Part shown: piece after piece, positions 47,387-56,642 of the stretch
Layout: each line of letters starts with the position of its first letter
Numbering within the stretch: the first letter of the stretch is position 1
From: CAKKQX01 sp963734595
GTDB lineage: Bacteria > Pseudomonadota > Gammaproteobacteria > Burkholderiales > SG8-41
Direction of reading: 5' to 3'
Length of the DNA: 64,000 bases
NCBI GenBank assembly: GCA_963734595.1
Contig: CAVTHV010000017.1
Location: 69,132-133,131 of the forward strand
Notes under the pieces: model-generated
Database searches by the model: none
The model's input: the letters and a program-made list of their open reading frames with translations, nothing else
What the model was told of the DNA's origin: nothing
Made by a program: the position numbers and the translations under genes

Positions 47387-47452
47387 TGAGGGATGAGGGA
47401 TGAAGTGATGAAGGATGAGGAAGCAGAACCCACTTACCCACTTACCCATTCT
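47383..47452. repeat. Octamer-period repeat (family B, copy 5)
   Basis: GATGAGG/GATGAAG units (three GGGATGAG/GGATGAAG-like copies) start at the tctA stop codon TGATGAGG, and a second part reads CCCACTTACCCACTTACCCA, two tandem CCCACTTA octamers plus a partial. It separates the convergent tctA and amidohydrolase genes. Confidence 0.75.
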
Positions 47453-48359
47453 CAACCCGAAGTCATAGAGTTTCGCCGGATTGTCCACCAGCACCTTGCG
47501 GCGAATGGTTTCGTCCGGCACCCAGTCGCAGCAGCAGGTCGCACAGCGCGCCGTCGTTCGGCATCGCGCTTTTCACCATCACGTGCGGCCAGTCGGTTCC
47601 CCAGATCACGCGTTGTGGCGCCGCATCGATCAGCGCGTGCGCGAACGGCGTGACGTCGGAATAGGGTATCCCGCCGACCGAAATCCGGTACGGCCCGGTG
47701 AGCTTGACCCAGCAGCGCCCGGTGCGCATCAGGCGCAGCAGGGCCTGGAAGCCCGGTGCGCCAGGGCCCTTGTCGGTGCGCATGTAGCCGAGATGGCCGA
47801 GCACGATGTCCACCGGGAAGTCCGCGAACTGCGCATCGAGGTCCGGAAATTCGTCGGCGTGCATCAGGAATTCGACATGCCAGCCGAGCGGCTTGATGCG
47901 TTCGGCAAGGCGCCTGAGCGGCGCCATCGGGATCACGCCCTTGTCTTCCGCGACGTCGACCACGTTGATGCGCACGCCGCGCACGCCGGCCGCGTGCATT
48001 TTTTCGAGCTCGGCATCCGGCACCGCATCGTCCACCACCGCAACGCCGCGAAACCGGTCTCCGGCTTTCGCCATCGCATCGAGCATGGCGCGGTTGTCGG
48101 TGCCGTAGACGCTGGGCTGGATCAGCACCGCGCGTTCGACGCCGAGGATGCCGAGCATGTCGAGGTAGGCGGGCAGCAGCGCGTCCGGCGGCGTGTAGAT
48201 GCGCCGGGGCGAATAGGGATAGACCGATTTCGGGCCGGCGATATGGGCATGGCAGTCGCAGGCGAGCGGCGGCAAACGGACTTTCGGCCGGCGCGGGGCG
48301 GGATCGGGGCCGGCGCACAACGGCGGTTCCGCCATGCCCGGCAGCGTGGATGAGCTCAT
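47452..48359 (-). CDS. Amidohydrolase/lactonase (TIM-barrel, dicarboxylate lactonase-like), frameshifts near the end
   Basis: About 301 aa. Metal-site motif CDCHAHIAG near residue 35, then RAVLIQPSVYG, RGVRINVVD, HVEFLMHAD, IVLGHLGYM and the terminal VIWGTDWPHV with its Asp. This matches the amidohydrolase-2 family that includes 2-pyrone-4,6-dicarboxylate lactonase and related hydrolases. A one-base insertion near 47525 joins LLLR to WVPDETIRRKVLVDNPAKLY; a second near 47457 would give the stop at 47452. It could act on the compound imported by the convergent tctCBA. Confidence 0.83.
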
Positions 48360-48575
48360 AGTGTGGATTTTCCTGACGGTACGGACGAATGAAACGGCTT
48401 GGGCTTTGTTTTATCAGCACTTCGCGAAATAGTCTACAGCCATTTTCCGGCCGGGCGCTGCGTTCCGCTTCCCGAAATTCATGTTGCGGCGCGTTCATTA
48501 CCGTTTCCTGTTTTCAGCGCCGCCTGAGGTAAGATATGCGGCCGCGGCCATAAGGCCAACAGGGAAGGACGGAAA

Positions 48576-49340
48576 ATGATGCGAACGAATGGATTACGCC
48601 GGATCGTGCTGCTGGCCGCGCTCGCGATGGGCGGTTGCGCCGGCCTGATGCCCGAGCAACCGCTGCCGGACGACTACTATTTCTGGCTGGTGCACAGCCA
48701 GGACCGCAGCGACGCGGACCGGGTCATCGACCAGCGCCGCCAGCCGGAGAAGCTGCTGGAGTTTTACGGCGTGCGGCCGGGAATGCGCGTTCTCGACCTG
48801 GGAGCGGGCGCAGGCTACAACACCGAGCTTCTGGCGCGCGTGGTGGGACCGCAGGGCGTGGTGTACGCCCAGAACAACCGCTATGCCCTCGAGCATTTCG
48901 TCAAGGGACGTTTGGACGAGCGCCTGAAAAAGCCGGTGATGCGCAACGTCGTGCCCGTGGTGCGCGAGTTCGACGATCCGGTGCCGCCGGAGGCGCGCAA
49001 CCTCGATCTCGTGACGTTCGATTTCGCTTATCACGACACGGTCTGGATGGGCGCCGACCGGACTAAAATGAACCGGGCGGTGTTTGCCGCATTGAAGCCG
49101 GGCGGCGTTTACATCGTGGCCGATCACTCGGCGCGGCCGGGCGCGGGGATCGGCGTGGTCAAGACGCTGCATCGCATCGACGAGAGCGTGGTGATCGGAG
49201 ACGTGGTGGCCGCGGGATTCCAGCCGGTTGCCGAAGGCGGGTTTTTGCGCAATCCCGACGACCCGCGCAACGCCCCGGTGTTCAAGCCGAAGGTTCCGAA
49301 TGACGAGTTTGTGCTGAAGTTTGTCAAACCTAAACCGTAA
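48576..49340 (+). CDS. Lipoprotein with class I SAM-methyltransferase fold
   Basis: A 254-aa protein. The leader has a lipobox (MGGC), so the protein should be exported and acylated. The mature part carries motif I VLDLGAGAGYNTELLA, then VVYAQNNRYALEHF and the strand LDLVTFDFAYHDTVW, typical of exported methyltransferase-like proteins seen in proteobacteria. SAM is not expected outside the cytoplasm, so its activity is puzzling. First gene of a co-directional cluster with a beta-lactamase-fold hydrolase and a signal-peptide methyltransferase. Confidence 0.84.
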   Translation: MMRTNGLRRIVLLAALAMGGCAGLMPEQPLPDDYYFWLVHSQDRSDADRVIDQRRQPEKLLEFYGVRPGMRVLDLGAGAGYNTELLARVVGPQGVVYAQNNRYALEHFVKGRLDERLKKPVMRNVVPVVREFDDPVPPEARNLDLVTFDFAYHDTVWMGADRTKMNRAVFAALKPGGVYIVADHSARPGAGIGVVKTLHRIDESVVIGDVVAAGFQPVAEGGFLRNPDDPRNAPVFKPKVPNDEFVLKFVKPKP

Positions 49341-49359
49341 CTGTTGCCAGGGAGGAGTC

Positions 49360-50187
49360 ATGAAAACACTGTATCGCAGTCTTTTGGCGTTGCTTGCCGG
49401 TGCGTCGCTGCTGCTCGCCGCCGGCGTTTCGTTCGCGCAGAACGGGAAAACCGAGGTCCTGTGGCTGGGGCAGGCGGCGATGCGCATCACCTCGCCCGGC
49501 GGCAAGGTGATCATGATCGATCCGTGGCTCACGACCAATCCGAAGACGCCCGCGCAATTCAAGAATCTGGATGCGCTCGGCAAGATCGACCTGATCCTGG
49601 TCACCCACGCGCATGGCGATCATCTCGGCGATGCGCCGGCGCTGGCGAAGAAGTGGAATGTGCCGTTATACTCGGCGGCCGGCATGGGCAATACGCTCGT
49701 CACGCTGGGCATCGTGCCGGCCAAGCTCGCGCCGCGCATGGGCAAGAGCGGCACGATCAATCCGTTTCCCGGCATCAAGATCACCATGGTCCATGCCGAA
49801 CACAGTTCCGAGCTGGTATGGAAAAACCCGGCAACCGGCAAGGAAGAGACCCACTTCGGCGGCGAGCCGGTCGGCTTCATCATCGAGCTGGAAAACGGAT
49901 TCAAGATCTACCACATGGGGGACACCGGCCTGTTCGGCGACATGAAACTGATCGGCGAATATTACAAGCCCGATCTCATCATGATCCCGATCGGCGGGCA
50001 TTTCACGATGGGCCCCAAGGACGCGGCGTATGCGACCAACAAGTGGCTGAAGCCGAAATACGCGATCCCGATGCATTACGCCACCAACCCGTTCCTGAAG
50101 GGCACGCCCAAGGAATACATCGAAGCGCTCGGCAACACCGATACCAAGGTGTTGCCGATCAATCCCGGCGAGCAGGTGGAATTCTAG
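49360..50187 (+). CDS. Exported metallo-beta-lactamase-fold hydrolase (UPF0173-like)
   Basis: About 275 aa from the ATG at 49360 (GGAGGAG upstream). Signal peptide ends GVSFAQNG. Metal-binding motif VTHAHGDHLGD, then MVHAEHSSE and HMGDTGLFGDM complete a UlaG/UPF0173-type active site. In cytoplasmic relatives the substrate is often a phospho- or lactone ester; here it acts in the periplasm. It lies 19 bp after the methyltransferase lipoprotein and 18 bp before the next methyltransferase, so the three form an operon. Confidence 0.88.
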   Translation: MKTLYRSLLALLAGASLLLAAGVSFAQNGKTEVLWLGQAAMRITSPGGKVIMIDPWLTTNPKTPAQFKNLDALGKIDLILVTHAHGDHLGDAPALAKKWNVPLYSAAGMGNTLVTLGIVPAKLAPRMGKSGTINPFPGIKITMVHAEHSSELVWKNPATGKEETHFGGEPVGFIIELENGFKIYHMGDTGLFGDMKLIGEYYKPDLIMIPIGGHFTMGPKDAAYATNKWLKPKYAIPMHYATNPFLKGTPKEYIEALGNTDTKVLPINPGEQVEF

Positions 50188-50205
50188 ACTCACGGGAACC
50201 GGAGA

Positions 50206-51075
50206 ATGCATATGCTGGCTGGTTTGAAGCACACAGCGCGCGGCGCGGCGATTTGCGCCGCGCTGCTCGCGTCAGAGGCGTTTGCGGCGGAAGTCGAAAG
50301 ATCGGGCGGGCCGTACGTGCCGACGCCGCAGATCGTCGTCGAGCAGATGCTGAAAATGGCAAAAGTCGGGCCGGATGATTTCGTCGTCGATCTCGGCTCC
50401 GGCGACGGCGTGATCGTGCTGACGGCGGCGCAAGAGTACAAGGCGCGCGGCTTCGGCGTCGACATCGATCCCGACCTGGTCAAGCTGAGCAACGACAAGG
50501 CGAAACGCATGGGGATCGCCGACCGCGCGCAGTTCTACGTGCAGGACGTGTTCAAGGCCGATCTCAGCCGCGCCACGGTGCTCACGCTCTACCTGCTGCC
50601 GGAAATGATGGAAAGCCTGCGCGACAAGGTCTTTTCCGAGATGCAGCCCGGCGCGCGCGTGGTGTCGCACGACTACCATTTCGGCGACTGGCAGAACGAC
50701 GATGCGATCACGTTCGCCGTGCCGGAGAAGGAGGACATCAACGGCGTGCCGGAGGCGACGATCTATCTGTGGATCGTGCCGGCGAAGGTCGCCGGCGACT
50801 GGCGCATCGCGGTGGGCGGCAAACAGTACGACGCCAAGCTGGAGCAGGAGTATCGCTACTTCGGCGGCACGATGAAACTGGGCGGCAGGAAGATCGAATT
50901 CCAGCAGCAGACGCTGCACGGCGTGGACATCAACTTTACGGTCGTCTCGGGTAATTTGCGCGAGACGTTCAAAGGCCGCGTGGATGGCGACAGGATGGAA
51001 GGCATGGTCGATCTGGGCGGCGGCAAGAAGGCGCACTGGACGGCGACGCGGGTGGCGAAGACGGCGTTGCATTAA
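50206..51075 (+). CDS. Exported methyltransferase-like protein, paralogue A
   Basis: A 289-aa protein. Signal peptide ends SEAFAAEV. The core YVPTPQIVVEQMLKMAKV, motif I VVDLGSGDGVIVLTAA, FGVDIDPDLV, and TVLTLYLLPEMMESL followed by VVSHDYHFGDW matches the FAM173/ATP-synthase-c-lysine methyltransferase-like group. A C-terminal beta-rich domain of about 100 residues follows (YLWIVPAKVAGDWRIAVGG onward). Three paralogues lie at 54.6-57.6 kb. Target and SAM source in the periplasm are unknown. Confidence 0.84.
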   Translation: MHMLAGLKHTARGAAICAALLASEAFAAEVERSGGPYVPTPQIVVEQMLKMAKVGPDDFVVDLGSGDGVIVLTAAQEYKARGFGVDIDPDLVKLSNDKAKRMGIADRAQFYVQDVFKADLSRATVLTLYLLPEMMESLRDKVFSEMQPGARVVSHDYHFGDWQNDDAITFAVPEKEDINGVPEATIYLWIVPAKVAGDWRIAVGGKQYDAKLEQEYRYFGGTMKLGGRKIEFQQQTLHGVDINFTVVSGNLRETFKGRVDGDRMEGMVDLGGGKKAHWTATRVAKTALH

Positions 51076-51089
51076 GCGTATAACTTTAC

Positions 51090-51205
51090 TGCTCTTGAAC
51101 CGCCAAGCGCCAAGTCGCAAGAGACAAAAGCGGGACGCGAAGGACGCGAAGGACCGAAGGAATAACCGAAGGAAAACTATAATAAAAACAATGGATTGTG
51201 GTTGT
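51090..51205. repeat. Nonamer-period repeat with AT-rich tail (family A, copy 5)
   Basis: Begins CCGCCAAGCGCCAAGTCGCA, then GGACGCGAAGGACGCGAAGG (two perfect GCGAAGGAC nonamers), then CTATAATAAAAACAATGGAT. The last string nearly matches the AT-rich tails at 14.5 kb and near 25.06 kb. No inverted arm is present in this copy. Confidence 0.72.
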
Positions 51206-51280
51206 GTGCTTCGGGAATTGCTGCGCTGCTTTGTGCGAACCGTGATTTCTCCGGATTCTTGTCTCCTTCACAGACCCGAT

Positions 51281-51651
51281 ATGTCTGACCCTCGCGTCTT
51301 CTTCGCTGCCGAACGAACGCTCCTTGCGTGGGTGCGCACCGGTCTCACCATCATGGGCTTCGGGTTCGTGGTGGCGCGCTTCGGTCTTTTTCTGACCCTG
51401 CTGGCTGCGCAGCATGTGCCGATCGAATACTCCGGTTGCGTCATCCTCGCATTTTTCCAGCGCTATCGGAATCGCGCTCGTATTGCTCGGCGCCGGGTCC
51501 ATGATTTTCGCCGCGATCCAGCACCGCCGCCTGGTCCTGACTCTGCCAGTAGGCCGATCTTCCGCCGTTTCACAACCGCGCTTTCCCGATGGTGCTGGCG
51601 TTCATTCTCGGTGCGCTCGGCCTGCTCCTGGCGATCTATCTCGCCCTGTAG
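51281..51651 (+). CDS. DUF202 (YidH-like) membrane protein, two frameshifts
   Basis: About 122 aa. The family start RVFFAAERTLLAWVRTGLTI is followed by three membrane helices (IMGFGFVVARFGLFLTLLA; AIGIALVLLGAGSMIFAAI; MVLAFILGALGLLLAIYLAL). One-base insertions near 51436 (GGTTGCG) and 51552 (TAGGCC) are needed to join them. DUF202 proteins are small inner-membrane proteins of unknown function. Confidence 0.82.
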
Positions 51652-51686
51652 TTCTAGAGCCCGTCGAATAATGAGATAATCTGGCC

Positions 51687-51956
51687 ATGGACGAACCGCA
51701 ACCGACTTCCCCCCGGCAGCGCCTGCAGGAGCTGCTGGCGATCCCGGACAGGCAGCGGACCGAGGCCGAATGGGACGAGCTCAACGAGCTCGAGATCATG
51801 CTGGCTTCAGGAAACCGCGAGGGCGCGCCGGAGCAGGGCGGGCGGCGCAACGGCACTCCACCCGCCGGTCATTCCAAACCCGGCGGCGGTGGCGGCGTGC
51901 ACGGCAAGCGGTCGGCGAAGAAGTTCCACAAAAGGCCCAAGCGCAACGCGCCGTGA
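51687..51956 (+). CDS. Small acidic-to-basic hypothetical protein
   Basis: An 89-aa protein with an N-terminal helical, acidic region (RQRLQELLAIPDRQRTEAEW, DELNELEIML) and a Gly-rich, strongly basic tail ending in KRSAKKFHKRPKRN. The composition suggests nucleic-acid or ribosome association. I do not recognise the family. It is read after the DUF202 gene with a 35-bp gap and an uninterrupted frame. Confidence 0.6.
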   Translation: MDEPQPTSPRQRLQELLAIPDRQRTEAEWDELNELEIMLASGNREGAPEQGGRRNGTPPAGHSKPGGGGGVHGKRSAKKFHKRPKRNAP

Positions 51957-52005
51957 CGGCGTCGTCAGCCGCTTCGGGAGCAACCAAACCGGAACGCTGA
52001 TCGGG

Positions 52006-52443
52006 TCAGGTGCCCAGCGTCTCCTGGTAATGTTTCCGCCGCTGGGCTTCGGATATGAACTCTTCCATGTCGGGATCCAGCGCATTGCGGGACGAGACGA
52101 TCCCGATAGGCTTGCCGTTCTCGATCACCGGCACGTGGCGGAAGCCGTTCGTATGCATCATGAGCAGCGCGTAACCGAACGTCTTGTCGGGATCGACAGT
52201 CTGCGGCTCACTCGTCATCACATCGGCCAGCCGCGTGGTCTGCACATCACGCCCTTGCGCAATGACGCGAAACACGACATCGCGCTCAGTAAAAATCCCG
52301 ACCAGCCGCTCGTCTTCGACGACCATGACCGCGCCGACGTTCCTGGTTGCCATCAGCTCGGCGGCTGCGCTGACGGTGGTCTCCGGCGGAGCAGTGAGGA
52401 TCTTTTTCTGCTCCATGACGCTTCTGACCCGTTGACTGAACAT
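52006..52443 (-). CDS. CBS-domain protein (tandem CBS pair)
   Basis: A 145-aa cytoplasmic protein from the ATG at 52443 (MFSQRVRSVMEQKK). Two CBS motifs: AAELMATRNVGAVMVVEDER with GIFTERDV, and GYALLMMHTNGFRHVPVIEN with GIVSSRNAL. Such stand-alone pairs bind adenine nucleotides and act as energy or redox sensors. A palindromic FNR-type site lies about 150 bp upstream. Confidence 0.88.
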   Translation of the reverse strand: MFSQRVRSVMEQKKILTAPPETTVSAAAELMATRNVGAVMVVEDERLVGIFTERDVVFRVIAQGRDVQTTRLADVMTSEPQTVDPDKTFGYALLMMHTNGFRHVPVIENGKPIGIVSSRNALDPDMEEFISEAQRRKHYQETLGT

Positions 52444-52841
52444 GAATGTCTCCTGCGTTGCACTCCAATACCCGCGCAGCCTGGCCGGTTTCCCGGCCAT
52501 CGGTTGGCGAAAATCGGACCCGGCCCGCGATCTCTCGTCCGTTCGCTTGTAGCCTGCCCATTCGGAATGCTACCGGCGTTTCAATTCTGCGGGTTGACCT
52601 AGGTCAAAACTTGAAAGCGGCGCGGGATGGCTGCCCGCAGTGCCGCCAAACGGGTTGGCCGCGGATGTTTGGACTGCGTCGGGCCGTGTGCTTTCACGGC
52701 GCGAGTGGGCCTTATCGAGCGGGAAGAAAGGTTGAGGCGCCAGGATCCGCTACGCTGTTACGATGACTTCACCAGCTTCCCGATTTGCCGCGCCCGGCGG
52801 CCGGCAGCGCTCGAGCCCGGCCGCTGGAGCTATCTAAGCGG
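52444..52841. other. About 400-bp intergenic region with one clear regulatory palindrome
   Basis: Between the divergent ends of the CBS gene and the spermidine-synthase-like gene (both minus strand). Apart from the FNR-type site at 52594-52607 I see no gene, repeat or terminator. The downstream half (52.62-52.84 kb) has no coding signature. Confidence 0.5.
52594..52607. promoter_or_regulatory. FNR/DNR-type palindrome TTGACCTAGGTCAA
   Basis: The 14-bp perfect palindrome TTGAC-CTAG-GTCAA matches the FNR/ANR/DNR half-site pattern TTGAY-N4-RTCAA. It lies 151 bp upstream of the CBS-domain gene, a distance compatible with activation of a promoter with a leader of about 100 nt. It suggests oxygen- or nitric-oxide-responsive expression. 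Confidence 0.55.
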
Positions 52842-54458
52842 TTAATTTAAAAGGAATTCTTTCGGAAGCGCTGCGACTGCCGCGCGCCGGTAGATGAGCT
52901 GCGTGGTGGCCGCGTCGAGCGCCGCGGCATTGCGCGCATCGGTGATGATCACGCCGCCTGCCAGCAGTTTCCGGTCGAGCGCAATCGGATGGGCGAGCAT
53001 CGCCCACAAGGTTTCGCCGTGCTGCGCCGGCACGTAATCGAGCGTTACTCTGGCGGGCGCGGACAGCGCGCCGGCGCTGGCGACGACAAAGCTGTTGATG
53101 TGCACGGCGCCTTCCCAGTCGGGACGATACAGCACGATATGCGGCAGCTCGGCTTTGAGCGTCGCCAGGAAATGCGCATAGCTGACCGGGCGCTCGAGAT
53201 CGGCAAACGTGTTGAACACCGCGACGCCGCGCCCGGTCAGACACTGTTTCAGGTCGCGGAAGAATTCCCGCGGTGACCAGGTAGTCCGGCGTGCCGTCGC
53301 CGTGAAAGAGATCGACCACCACCACGTCGAAGCGCTGCGGGCAGTGGCGCAGGAAGGCGCGCGCATCGGCGTTGTGGACGCGCACGCGGGCGGGATCGAA
53401 GCCGAAGTATTGTTGCGCCACGCGCGGCGAGACCGGGTCGATCTCCACCACCTCGGCTTTCACGCCGCGCGCCGCCAGTTGCATCGGCACGATGCCGGCG
53501 CCCATGCCCAGCACCAGCGCCGTGCGCATGTCCGGGCGGTAGGCATAGGCGAGCGCCTCCAGCGCGTAGGTGTAGAACGATCTCGATCTGCCGTTCGAGT
53601 CGACGCGTGTTCTGGATCAGGCCGTCCTGAAAGTAGATGCGCCGGAAACGGCCGGTGTCGCGGTCGGGCGCGCTTTTCAGTATTTTCACCGTGCCGAACA
53701 GCGAGCCGTGGCTGGCCTCGACGCGCCACGTGCTGTCGCCGTAACTCGACCGGCCCCATGCGGCCGGTGTAGGCGTCGGCCTGCCACAGCAGCAGTCCCG
53801 CAGCGAGCGCGGCGAACACCGCGGCGGCGGCGACGGTCCCGCGCGCGGCAAACGGCGCCGGCGGCGCCAGCGCGAGCGCGAGCGACAGCAGCGCCAGCGT
53901 CAGCGCGACGACGAGCGCCGAGCTGAAGTTGCTGATGAACGGGATCAGTCCGAACGCGGTGACCAGCACGCCCGCGACCGAGCCGATCGTGCTCACGAAA
54001 AATACCTTGCCGGAGCCGGCGTCGCCGGTGTGTTTGCCCGCGCCCTGCAGGAAAATGGCCACCAGCAGCGGGTTCATCGCCGAGGTGGCGACCAGCGGCA
54101 GAAACAGCAGGATCAGGCAGGCGGCGAAGGCGCCGAGCACCAGGTTCCCGTTCGCGAGCGGCGCAAAAAGATGAGGGTAGGCGAGGCAGGCCGCGACGAT
54201 GGCGATCGCGGCGACCGCCGGCATCAGCGCAAAGCTTTGCACCAGCCGCGCGACCGGTTGCGGCCGGCCGTCGCGCCCGCCGGCGTAGCGTCCGCCCGCC
54301 CAGTAGCCGAGCGCGAGCGAAACCAGCGTGATCGAGAGAATGCCGGTCCAGATATAGAGGCTGACGCCGAAGTAGGGCGTCATGATGCGCGACGCGAGAA
54401 GTTCGAGCGCGAGGATCGCGCCGCCGGAAATGAAAATGATGGTATAGAGCAGTGACAT
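52842..54458 (-). CDS. Membrane-fused spermidine-synthase-like protein, three frameshifts
   Basis: About 537 aa. Residues 1-230 form about seven membrane helices (start MSLLYTIIFISGGAILALEL; SRIMTPYFGVSLYIWTGIL). The C-terminal half is a spermidine-synthase-like Rossmann domain: SSYGDSTWRVEASHGSLFG, LVLGMGAGIVPMQLAARG, VEIDPVSP, VVVVDLFHGDGTPDYL. One-base insertions near 53758, 53603 and 53273 separate the frames, each restoring family sequence. Known as the 'spermine synthase fused to MFS-like' group; product unknown. It lies between exported methyltransferases. Confidence 0.84.
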
Positions 54459-54632
54459 GGGAACCTGTCAGGTTATAATTCCCGCCTCTGGTAAGCGCGC
54501 AATCTACCAGAGTTGAATGACCGAGGCGAGCCAGGCTTCCGAGGGAAAGACGCAGGGAACGATGTTGCCGGACGAACAGAGCGACACGCCCGCATTTTCG
54601 CTTGCTCTAGTGCAGATGAAGGAAAATTGGCC

Positions 54633-55565
54633 ATGGAAGGTTCTTATCGTGGATTTCCGGACGCGCTCTGTGCCAGCCTGAAACACCGGTTGTTCCGCGC
54701 CCTGCCTGCGCTGCTCGGCGTCGTGCTGGTCGCGCCCGCGTGGGCCGCGGAATTGATCGTGCCCTATGTGCCGACGCCGCAGGAGGTGGTCGAGCGCATG
54801 CTGCAGATGGCGCGGGTTACCAGCGCCGACTACCTGATCGACCTCGGTTCCGGCGACGGCCGCATCGTGATCACCGCGGCAAAGAAATACGGCGCGCGCG
54901 GCTTCGGCGTCGACCTCAATCCGGAACGCATTGCCGAAGCCAACGAAAATGCGGGCAAGGCCGGCGTGACCGACAAGGTGGCGTTCTATCAGCGCGACCT
55001 GTTCGACACCGATCTCTCCGACGCGACCGTCATCACCATGTATCTGCTGCCGCGCGTCAACCTCGACCTGCGTCCGCGCCTGCTCGATCTCAAGCCCGGC
55101 ACGCGCCTGGTGTCGCACGACTTCTCGATGGGCGACTGGCGGCCGGACGAGAAGGTGCAGATGAACCTGAAAACCAAGTACGTCGGATCGGGCGGCGAAA
55201 GCGACATCTATTTCTGGGTGGTGCCGGCCAAGGTGGCGGGCACCTGGCGCTGGCAGTTGCCGTTCTCCGGGAAAAGCCGCTCTTACGAAGTCACGCTCAA
55301 ACAGAAGTACCAGGAAATTTCCGGCGATGTCAGGATCGGCGGGCAGATCGTCCGCATTCAGAATCCCGTGCTGCACGGCGACCGGATCGACTTCACGTTT
55401 ACGGCCGACGTGGACGGCGTCCCGGTCAGGCACGAGTTCGGCGGCCGGGTCGAGGGCGACGCCATCTCCGGCAGCGCGACGCTGTCCGGCAGAACGCTGC
55501 AGAGCCGGCTCGACTGGAGCGCGCAGCGCGTGGCAAAGGCCGCTGCTGAAAATCAAAAACGGTAA
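54633..55565 (+). CDS. Exported methyltransferase-like protein, paralogue B
   Basis: About 310 aa from the ATG at 54633. Long leader ending APAWAAEL. Core: VPYVPTPQEVVERMLQMARV, LIDLGSGDGRIVITAAKKYG, FGVDLNPERI, TMYLLPRVNLDLRPRLLDL, RLVSHDFSMGDWRPDE. C-terminal beta domain from IYFWVVPAKVAGTWRWQLP to the Lys-rich end. Uninterrupted. First of three tandem paralogues on the plus strand, 47 bp before the next. Confidence 0.85.
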   Translation: MEGSYRGFPDALCASLKHRLFRALPALLGVVLVAPAWAAELIVPYVPTPQEVVERMLQMARVTSADYLIDLGSGDGRIVITAAKKYGARGFGVDLNPERIAEANENAGKAGVTDKVAFYQRDLFDTDLSDATVITMYLLPRVNLDLRPRLLDLKPGTRLVSHDFSMGDWRPDEKVQMNLKTKYVGSGGESDIYFWVVPAKVAGTWRWQLPFSGKSRSYEVTLKQKYQEISGDVRIGGQIVRIQNPVLHGDRIDFTFTADVDGVPVRHEFGGRVEGDAISGSATLSGRTLQSRLDWSAQRVAKAAAENQKR

Positions 55566-55611
55566 TGTCCCCGGAGTTTCATTTTTTATCTGATACGGAA
55601 TCCAAATCTCA

Positions 55612-56555
55612 ATGATCACAGCAGCACGCAGGGCAAGTCACGGCGCCGCGAAGTTTTGCGGCGTGTTTTTGTTTACCGCATTGGTTTGCGCGCCGGCTTT
55701 TTCGCAGGATTACGGCGAAGTGCCTTACGTGCCGACGTCGCAGAACGTCGTCGACAAGATGCTCGATGTCGCCAGGGTCGGGCCCAAGGATTACGTGATC
55801 GATCTCGGCTCGGGCGACGGGCGCATGATCATCACCGCCGCGAAGAAATACGGCGCGCGCGGCTTCGGCGTCGAACTCGACAAGCAACTGGTGAAAAGGG
55901 CCAACGAGCTTGCAGCCAAGGCCGGCGTGGCGGACCGCGCGAAGTTCTATGCGCGCGACCTCTTCAAAACCGACTTCAGGCCGGCGACGGTGATCACCAT
56001 TTATCTGCTGCCTGAAGTCAACCTCATGGTGCGCCCCAAGCTGCTGGCCCTCAGGGCCGGCACGCGCATCGTGTCCCACGATTACGACATGGGCGAATGG
56101 GCGCCGGATCTTCGTTTACCCTCGATGTTCCCGACAAGCCGGTGGGGCGTGACCAGAAAAGCAAGGTGTTCTATTGGGTCGTGCCGGCCAAGGCCTCCGG
56201 CAAGTGGCGCTGGCAGCTGCCGGGCGGGGGCAAGCCGCAGGTCTTCGAGCTCGCGCTCAACCAGAAATTCCAGCGCATCGAAGGCACGCTCGCGGTCGAC
56301 GGCCGCAAAGCTGGAATAGAGAATGCGAAACTGGCCGGGGCAACAGTCAGCTTTTCGGCCACCGTGGCCGGCAATGGCGCCTCCGTGCGTTATCAATTCT
56401 CGGGCCGCATTTCCGGGGATACGCTCAAGGGGCAGGGGCGGATCGTACGGGATCAGGCGGAGCAGCGTTACGCATGGCATGCCACGCGCACCGAGCATTG
56501 GGAACCGGCGCACGCCTCGCTGCCGCCTCCTGTTCCCCCGCCCTTGGGCTACTGA
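55612..56555 (+). CDS. Exported methyltransferase-like protein, paralogue C, one frameshift
   Basis: About 314 aa. Signal peptide ends CAPAFSQDY. Core: VPYVPTSQNVVDKMLDVARV, VIDLGSGDGRMIITAAKKYG, FGVELDKQLV, TIYLLPEVNLMVRPKLL, HDYDMGEWAPD. One base is missing (or two are extra) near 56109; the frame then reads SSFTLDVPDKPVGRDQKSKV and VFYWVVPAKASGKWRWQLPG. The C-terminus has a Pro-rich tail (LPPPVPPPLGY). Confidence 0.84.
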
Positions 56556-56642
56556 GCGCGGACCATCGACAAGAACAGGAGTCGCAAACTACAACCGGAG
56601 TCCGGATTCAGGTTCGTCAATACCTCTTTGCATGGAGCAATC

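Noticed and set aside
45866..47521. 551-aa minus-strand open frame opposite tctA
   Set aside because: Arg/His-rich shadow of a high-GC coding strand; tctA on the plus strand has full family sequence.
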